Source: Alphaproteobacteria bacterium UBA6062 (GTDB lineage Bacteria; Pseudomonadota; Alphaproteobacteria; Sneathiellales; Sneathiellaceae). Taken from it: DNA of 10,591 nt. A program made the position numbers and the translations under genes. The stretch is from positions 1-10,591 of the forward strand of contig DIYE01000029.1 in NCBI GenBank assembly GCA_002428885.1. The letters run 5' to 3'. Positions 6,526-10,591 of this stretch are shown one piece after another; positions within the stretch are counted from its first letter, which is position 1, and the number at the start of each line of letters is the position of its first letter. Below the pieces are notes generated by a model that made no database searches, was not told the origin of the DNA, and was given only the letters and a program-made list of their open reading frames with translations.

Positions 6526-7278
6526 ATGAGTGAGGATAGGCTTGAAGGACACGCAGCTGTTGAGCTTTTGTTGAAGGGTAGGGAAGCCTGGAACAGGCAT
6601 ATGCAGGAGCGGTCATTTTCTGTCATTGATTTCTCTGGAATGAATTTTGAAGAAATTCTTCAGAAATCAGATTTATCGGCGCTGATCTGTGAAGGATTTG
6701 AATTTCCGGCAAGGGAGGTCCTGTTTCGGGGTGTTCGTTTTGGAGATAAGGATGTCAGTTTTGACGGTGCCCGTTTCGGAGGTGGAACGGTTGATTTCAC
6801 AGGTGCGGAGTTTGGTGATTCTGATCTTTATTTCAATAAGGTAGCAGCCGGGGAAACGGTTTTCGATTTTACGGATGCCCGCTTTTTGGGGACCTCCCCT
6901 CGCGAAGTGCATTTTGATAAGGGTCGGCTTGAAGGGGGAGAAATCCAGTTTGACAACACCCTTTTCAGAGACCGTCTTGTCAGTCTGGAAGAGACGGACT
7001 TTGGGCAAACGGATCTGAGTTTCAAGCAATGCAGGTTTGAGCATAGCTCGCTTTTTCTGTCGGCCAGCCGGTTTGGCGGTGGGTCTTTGAGGGTTGAAGG
7101 CACGGTCTTTGAGAGCGGTGATCTGGATCTTCAGGGAACCGTTTTTAACGAGGCTTCGCCTTCTTTCAGAAACACCGCGATCCGATATGGAGAGTTCAGG
7201 CAAGACGGGCTGCAATCTGTGCACCCCATCAGCCTTGAAGGCCTGGATCTTTCCAAAGCCGACGGCTCCAAAAGCTAA
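6526..7278 (+). CDS. P4: soluble dodecapeptide (pentapeptide-like) repeat protein lacking the membrane module
   Basis: From ATG 6526 the protein has 250 residues (251 from the adjacent GTG 6523; the ATG is better spaced from GGGG at 6515-6518). Numbering here is from the GTG. The cap is clearly homologous to P1-P3: L-E-G-H-A-A-V-E-L-L-L-K-G-R-E-A-W-N (7-24), VIDFSGMNFEEI (34-45) and CEGFEFP (56-62). Repeats run from about 63 to 225, covering more of the protein than in the paralogues, with units such as RFGGGTVDFTGA (84-95) and some irregular, longer ones around 108-150. It ends at ISLEGLDLSKADGSKS, which aligns with the LSFEGASLKES start of the linker in P1. The charged helix, D-Y-G-Q-S motif and both membrane helices are absent, and no remnant follows the stop before the terminator. 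No signal peptide is seen, so it is probably cytoplasmic. It follows P3 by 18 bp and is probably co-transcribed. Confidence 0.82.
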   Translation: MSEDRLEGHAAVELLLKGREAWNRHMQERSFSVIDFSGMNFEEILQKSDLSALICEGFEFPAREVLFRGVRFGDKDVSFDGARFGGGTVDFTGAEFGDSDLYFNKVAAGETVFDFTDARFLGTSPREVHFDKGRLEGGEIQFDNTLFRDRLVSLEETDFGQTDLSFKQCRFEHSSLFLSASRFGGGSLRVEGTVFESGDLDLQGTVFNEASPSFRNTAIRYGEFRQDGLQSVHPISLEGLDLSKADGSKS

Positions 7279-7293
7279 AACTCACAATAAAAA

Positions 7294-7315
7294 CGGCCCC
7301 TCATCCGAGGAGCCG
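7294..7315 (-). terminator. Intrinsic terminator for maeB (possibly bidirectional)
   Basis: A 9-bp stem with one internal mismatch (7294-7302 with 7307-7315) closes a 4-base loop. On the minus strand it is followed by TTTTTATTG, a proper U-tract, so it should stop maeB transcription. On the plus strand the following CTTTCT is a weak U-tract, so it may also limit readthrough from P4. Confidence 0.7.
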
Positions 7316-7335
7316 CTTTCTAACGCATAAACAAA

Positions 7336-7350
7336 AGCCGCCGAGCGGCT
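7336..7350 (-). terminator. Second hairpin overlapping the maeB stop codon
   Basis: A perfect 6-bp GC-rich stem, AGCCGC (7336-7341) and GCGGCT (7345-7350), has a 3-base loop. On the minus strand it is followed by TTTTGTTTATG. It includes two bases of the maeB TAG. Together with 7294-7315 it forms a tandem terminator. Confidence 0.5.
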
Positions 7351-9613
7351 ATTGGCCGGCTTCGTGGGCGGCGAGGGCAGCCATATTGACCAGATCGGAG
7401 ACCGTCGCATTGATCGGGACGATCTGCACCGGTTTGGAGAGGCCGACCATCAGTGGGCCAATTACCTCTGTTTCACCCAGCACCGGCATCAGCTTGGAGG
7501 TGATATGGGCGGAATGCAGACCGGGCATCACCAGCACATTGGCCGGGCCGGACAGGCGACAGAAGGGATAGAGCGCCATAATGTCGGCATGCAGCGCCAC
7601 ATCGGCGGACATCTCCCCGTCATATTCGAAATCCAGCTCTTTCTGATCCAGAAGGCGGACGGCGTCACGGATCTGCTCGGACGTTTCATGGGCCGGATTA
7701 CCGAAATTGGAGTAGGAAAGCAGGGCAACCCGCGGCTCATGCCCGAGACGCCGGGCAACCTCTGCGGCTTCAATGGTGATATTCACCAACTCGTTTGCAT
7801 CCGGCAGGGTCGTCACAGCCGTATCAGCGATAAAGACCGTTCTTTCGCGGCCCACGGCAATGGACACACCGATCGGCTGCTGACCTGGTTTGGGATCGAT
7901 CACCCGCTTCACATCTTTATAAGCGCCCGAGAAACGACGGGTCACACCGGTGACCATGGCATCCGCATCCCCGAGCGCTACCATGCAGGCGCCAAAGATA
8001 TTACGGTCCCGGTTGACGAGACGGACGCAATCGCGGAACAGATAGCCTTTACGCTGCAGCCGCTCATAGAGGAAAGTGTGATATTTCTCCCGGTCGGCCA
8101 TTTCCCGGGCGTTGTAAATCTCCACCCCGTCCAGGCTGTCGATGCCGATCTCGGTCATGGTTTCCTTGATCACCTTTTCACGGCCGATCAGAACCGGAAC
8201 ACCGTAGCCGGCCTTCTGGAATTCCATGGCAGCGCGGATAACCTTTTCTTCCTCGCCTTCCGCGAATACCACCCGGCGCGGTGCCGCCCGGACTTCGTCC
8301 ATGATCAGTTGCAGGGAACCGGCGGTCGGATCAAGACGGGCCCGCAGCTCATTGCGGTACGCCGCCTCATCAATGATCGGCTTGCGGGCCACACCACTAT
8401 CCATAGCGGCCTTGGCAACAGCGGTCGGCACATGGCTGATCAGACGCGGATCAAAGGGTACGGGAATAATATAATCCGGGCCGTAAACCGGCCGGTTGCC
8501 TTTATAGGCGGCGGCCACTTCGTCCGGCACGTCTTCCCGGGCCAGTTCGGCGATGGCTTCCGCCGCCGCAATTTTCATCTCTTCATTAATGGTGGTCGCC
8601 CGCACATCCAGCGCACCGCGGAAAATATACGGAAAGCCAAGAACGTTATTCACCTGGTTAGGATAATCGGAACGGCCTGTGGCGACAATGGCGTCACCGC
8701 GTACATCGGCGATATCCTCGGGGCGGATTTCCGGATCAGGATTGGCCATGGCGAAAATGATCGGCTTGGCGGCCATATCCTTGACCATCTCTTTGGTCAC
8801 CGCATCCTTGACGGAGAGACCCAGGAACACATCCGCGCCTTTCATGGCTTCTTCCAGGGTCCGAGCCTCGGTTTCCACGGCATGTGCGGATTTCCACTGA
8901 TTCATGCCCTCTTCACGGCCTTTATAAATCACCCCTTTGGTATCACAGAGGATGGCATTGTCATGAGGCAGACCCATGGCCTTGATCAGTTCCAGGCAGG
9001 CAATGGCGGCTGCGCCCGCACCGTTTACCACAACCTTGGCATCCTTCATGGAACGACCGGTCAGGTCCAGCGCGTTGATCACACCGGCCGCACAGATAAT
9101 GGCGGTTCCATGCTGGTCATCATGGAAGACCGGGATACCCATTTCTTCGCGCAGGCGCTGTTCAATAATAAAACATTCCGGTGCCTTGATATCTTCAAGA
9201 TTGATGCCGCCGAAGCTTGGTCCCATCAGGCGGACACTGTTCACAAACTCGTCCACATCTTCCGTGTCCAGTTCCAGATCGAAACAGTCCAGATCTGCAA
9301 AGCGTTTGAAGAGAACAGCTTTCCCTTCCATCACCGGCTTGGAGCCCAGCGCACCGAGATTACCAAGTCCCAGAACCGCCGTTCCGTTGGAAATCACGGC
9401 GACCCGGTTTCCTTTTGTCGTGTAATCATAAACCGTATCCGGATCTTCAGCGATGGCGAGGCAGGGAGCGGCAACACCCGGGGAATAAGCAAGCGACAGG
9501 TCCTGCTGCGTCGCCACGGCTTTGGTCGCCACGATTTCCAGTTTCCCGGGTTTACCCTGCGCGTGATAGCGCAATGCCTCGTTATACTGACTGGAATCCC
9601 GATTGTCGCTCAT
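7349..9613 (-). CDS. maeB: NADP-dependent malic enzyme with phosphotransacetylase-like C-terminal domain
   Basis: This 754-residue protein is the size of hybrid malic enzymes (E. coli MaeB is about 759). It oxidatively decarboxylates malate to pyruvate with NAD(P)+, feeding gluconeogenesis and NADPH supply. The malic domain includes SLAYSPGVA (40-48), K-P-V-M-E-G-K-A (92-99), and FHDDQHGTA (163-171). The dinucleotide-binding loop VVVNGAGAAAIACLE is at 194-208, NPDPEI at 291-296 and GRSDYPNQVNNVLGFPYIFR at 313-332. From about residue 430 a phosphate acetyl/butyryl transferase-like domain begins (RRVVFAEGEEEKVIRAA). In characterised rhizobial homologues this domain is linked to oligomerisation and acetyl-CoA regulation rather than transferase activity. 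The ATG has GAGGAA about 8 bases upstream on the minus strand. NAD versus NADP preference is not settled by sequence alone. The gene is divergent from mutS. Confidence 0.96.
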   Translation of the reverse strand: MSDNRDSSQYNEALRYHAQGKPGKLEIVATKAVATQQDLSLAYSPGVAAPCLAIAEDPDTVYDYTTKGNRVAVISNGTAVLGLGNLGALGSKPVMEGKAVLFKRFADLDCFDLELDTEDVDEFVNSVRLMGPSFGGINLEDIKAPECFIIEQRLREEMGIPVFHDDQHGTAIICAAGVINALDLTGRSMKDAKVVVNGAGAAAIACLELIKAMGLPHDNAILCDTKGVIYKGREEGMNQWKSAHAVETEARTLEEAMKGADVFLGLSVKDAVTKEMVKDMAAKPIIFAMANPDPEIRPEDIADVRGDAIVATGRSDYPNQVNNVLGFPYIFRGALDVRATTINEEMKIAAAEAIAELAREDVPDEVAAAYKGNRPVYGPDYIIPVPFDPRLISHVPTAVAKAAMDSGVARKPIIDEAAYRNELRARLDPTAGSLQLIMDEVRAAPRRVVFAEGEEEKVIRAAMEFQKAGYGVPVLIGREKVIKETMTEIGIDSLDGVEIYNAREMADREKYHTFLYERLQRKGYLFRDCVRLVNRDRNIFGACMVALGDADAMVTGVTRRFSGAYKDVKRVIDPKPGQQPIGVSIAVGRERTVFIADTAVTTLPDANELVNITIEAAEVARRLGHEPRVALLSYSNFGNPAHETSEQIRDAVRLLDQKELDFEYDGEMSADVALHADIMALYPFCRLSGPANVLVMPGLHSAHITSKLMPVLGETEVIGPLMVGLSKPVQIVPINATVSDLVNMAALAAHEAGQ

Positions 9614-9732
9614 ATCACTGTTTCCTCAGCTATACTTCTGCTTCTGCCTGTCCACACCCGGCCTCTCCCTCGCGTATAAAAAAATTCCGACAAAGGAGTT
9701 GGCAAAACCGGCTTCTATGGTAGTTTTCAACC
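9614..9732. promoter_or_regulatory. Divergent maeB-mutS intergenic region
   Basis: These 119 bp must hold the promoters for both genes. A TATAAA lies at 9675-9680 (plus orientation) in an otherwise GC-rich context, but no -35 element sits at a proper distance. On the minus strand, TTGCCA and TATACG flank a 21-bp spacer, which is too long for a normal promoter. An AAAGGAG at about 9692-9698 is too far from the mutS ATG to serve it. No element can be assigned with confidence. Confidence 0.35.
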
Positions 9733-10591
9733 ATGCCTACAGTAGTAAAAACAAAGTCGCAACAGAATAAGTCTGTCACACCCATGATGGCGCAATATTT
9801 GACCATCAAGGAGGCCCATCCGGACAGCCTCCTCTTTTATCGCATGGGTGATTTCTACGAGCTTTTTTTTCAGGATGCGGAAGTGGCCTCAGCCGCTCTC
9901 GACATCGCCCTCACCAAGCGCGGCAAGCATGAAGGAATGGATATTCCCATGTGCGGCGTACCGGTTCACTCGGCAGACGGTTATCTGCAACGGCTGATCC
10001 GTAAGGGTCACCGGGTGGCAGTGGCTGAGCAGACGGAAAGTCCTGCGGAAGCCAAAAAGCGCGGCTATAAAGCCGTGGTTGCCCGGGATGTGGTCAGGCT
10101 GGTTACCCCCGGCACCATCACAGAAGACAACCTGCTGGATGCCCGATCTCATAATTTCCTTGTGTCCGTGGCGCGAGCCGGGAAAGAGTATGCGATGGCC
10201 TGGGCGGATATGTCGACCGGGGAGTTTTTCTATTCTGCTGTACCGGTTGAGGATATTGCAACTCATCTGTCTCGCCTGAACCCCGGCGAGATCCTGCTCT
10301 CCGACAAGTGGCTTCAGGAAGAAGACACGGGTCTGTTGTTTGAGGACTGGGACAAGGAATTGACTCCCCTGCCCTCCGTACGCTTTGACAGCCAGAACGG
10401 AGAGAGACGGCTAAAAGCTCTGTTCAATGTGTCAGCCCTGGATGCGTTCGGGACATTCGGGCGATCCGAACTGGCTGCCTGCGGCGCTCTGGTGGATTAT
10501 GTGGAACTGACCCAGAAAGGGAAATTCCCTCATATCAAACCGCCGCTTCGTCAGGCCAGTAATGATGTTATGTCCATTGACGGAGCCACCC
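9733..10591 (+). CDS. mutS: DNA mismatch repair protein MutS, N-terminal part (runs off the window)
   Basis: The frame from ATG 9733 stays open to the end of the window, giving 286 residues of a protein that is normally about 850-900 long. MutS binds base mismatches and small loops and, with MutL, starts strand-directed repair. TPMMAQYLTIKEAHPDSLLF (16-35) and YRMGDFYELF (36-45) form the classical start of domain I. Phe41 and Glu43 of the F-Y-E triplet are the mismatch-contacting residues (Phe36 and Glu38 in E. coli). Further conserved segments are DIPMCGVPVHSADGYLQRLI (75-94), VAVAEQTESP (100-109) and V-R-L-V-T-P-G-T (122-129). Domain II and the start of the core follow. An in-frame stop at 9721-9723 limits the start to 9733 or the ATGs at 9784/9787; homology before T-P-M-M supports 9733, although no clear ribosome binding site precedes it. 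The clamp, ATPase and dimerisation domains lie outside the window. Confidence 0.97.
   Translation, partial: MPTVVKTKSQQNKSVTPMMAQYLTIKEAHPDSLLFYRMGDFYELFFQDAEVASAALDIALTKRGKHEGMDIPMCGVPVHSADGYLQRLIRKGHRVAVAEQTESPAEAKKRGYKAVVARDVVRLVTPGTITEDNLLDARSHNFLVSVARAGKEYAMAWADMSTGEFFYSAVPVEDIATHLSRLNPGEILLSDKWLQEEDTGLLFEDWDKELTPLPSVRFDSQNGERRLKALFNVSALDAFGTFGRSELAACGALVDYVELTQKGKFPHIKPPLRQASNDVMSIDGAT

Noticed and set aside
2438..7278. Insertion sequence or integrative element as carrier of the array
   Set aside because: No transposase, integrase, terminal inverted repeats, target-site duplication or tRNA gene was found in or beside the block.
7352..9679. A 775-codon plus-strand open frame antisense to maeB
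   Set aside because: It mirrors maeB codon structure, has no recognisable domain, is rich in His/Gly as expected of a complementary-strand shadow, and maeB itself matches its family along its whole length.

Overview
The window looks like a chromosomal segment of an alphaproteobacterium of moderate GC content. The evidence is the hybrid malic enzyme MaeB placed divergently from mutS, the protein sequences themselves, and the style of the pentapeptide-like proteins. The genus is not resolved; a marine order such as Sneathiellales or Kordiimonadales is only a guess. Both window edges cut genes.

Layout. Positions 1-160 hold the C-terminal end of a membrane protein, probably a transporter, whose stop codon overlaps the ATG of an acyl-CoA synthetase-like adenylate-forming enzyme (157-1674). 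A convergent GNAT acetyltransferase (1658-2245, minus) overlaps the 3' end of that gene. A 192-bp divergent intergenic region then leads into the most unusual part, 2438-7278. It contains four tandem, same-strand paralogues (here P1-P4) built on a 12-residue, phenylalanine-rich, pentapeptide-like repeat. P1 and P2 (4 bp apart) and P3 carry a conserved C-terminal module: a charged helix, the D-G-Q-S-x-x-R-P motif, and two membrane segments separated by an A-N-[ST]-L-P loop. P4 keeps the N-terminal cap and the repeats but lacks the membrane module. A stand-alone HigA-type antitoxin gene (4842-5156) sits between P2 and P3. P3 has lost an in-frame start: its conserved N-terminus is encoded in frame upstream but joins a GTG start only after a one-base shift at a run of five A's.

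After P4 come two hairpins that act as minus-strand terminators for maeB (7349-9613, minus), the NADP-type malic enzyme with a phosphotransacetylase-like C-terminal domain. The start of mutS (9733 to the window end) is divergent from maeB.

The flanking genes are ordinary housekeeping or metabolic genes. The 2438-7278 block looks like an accessory island of expanding paralogues between them. My working inference is a family of membrane-anchored beta-solenoid proteins with a channel-like tail plus one soluble variant. Their function is unknown to me.
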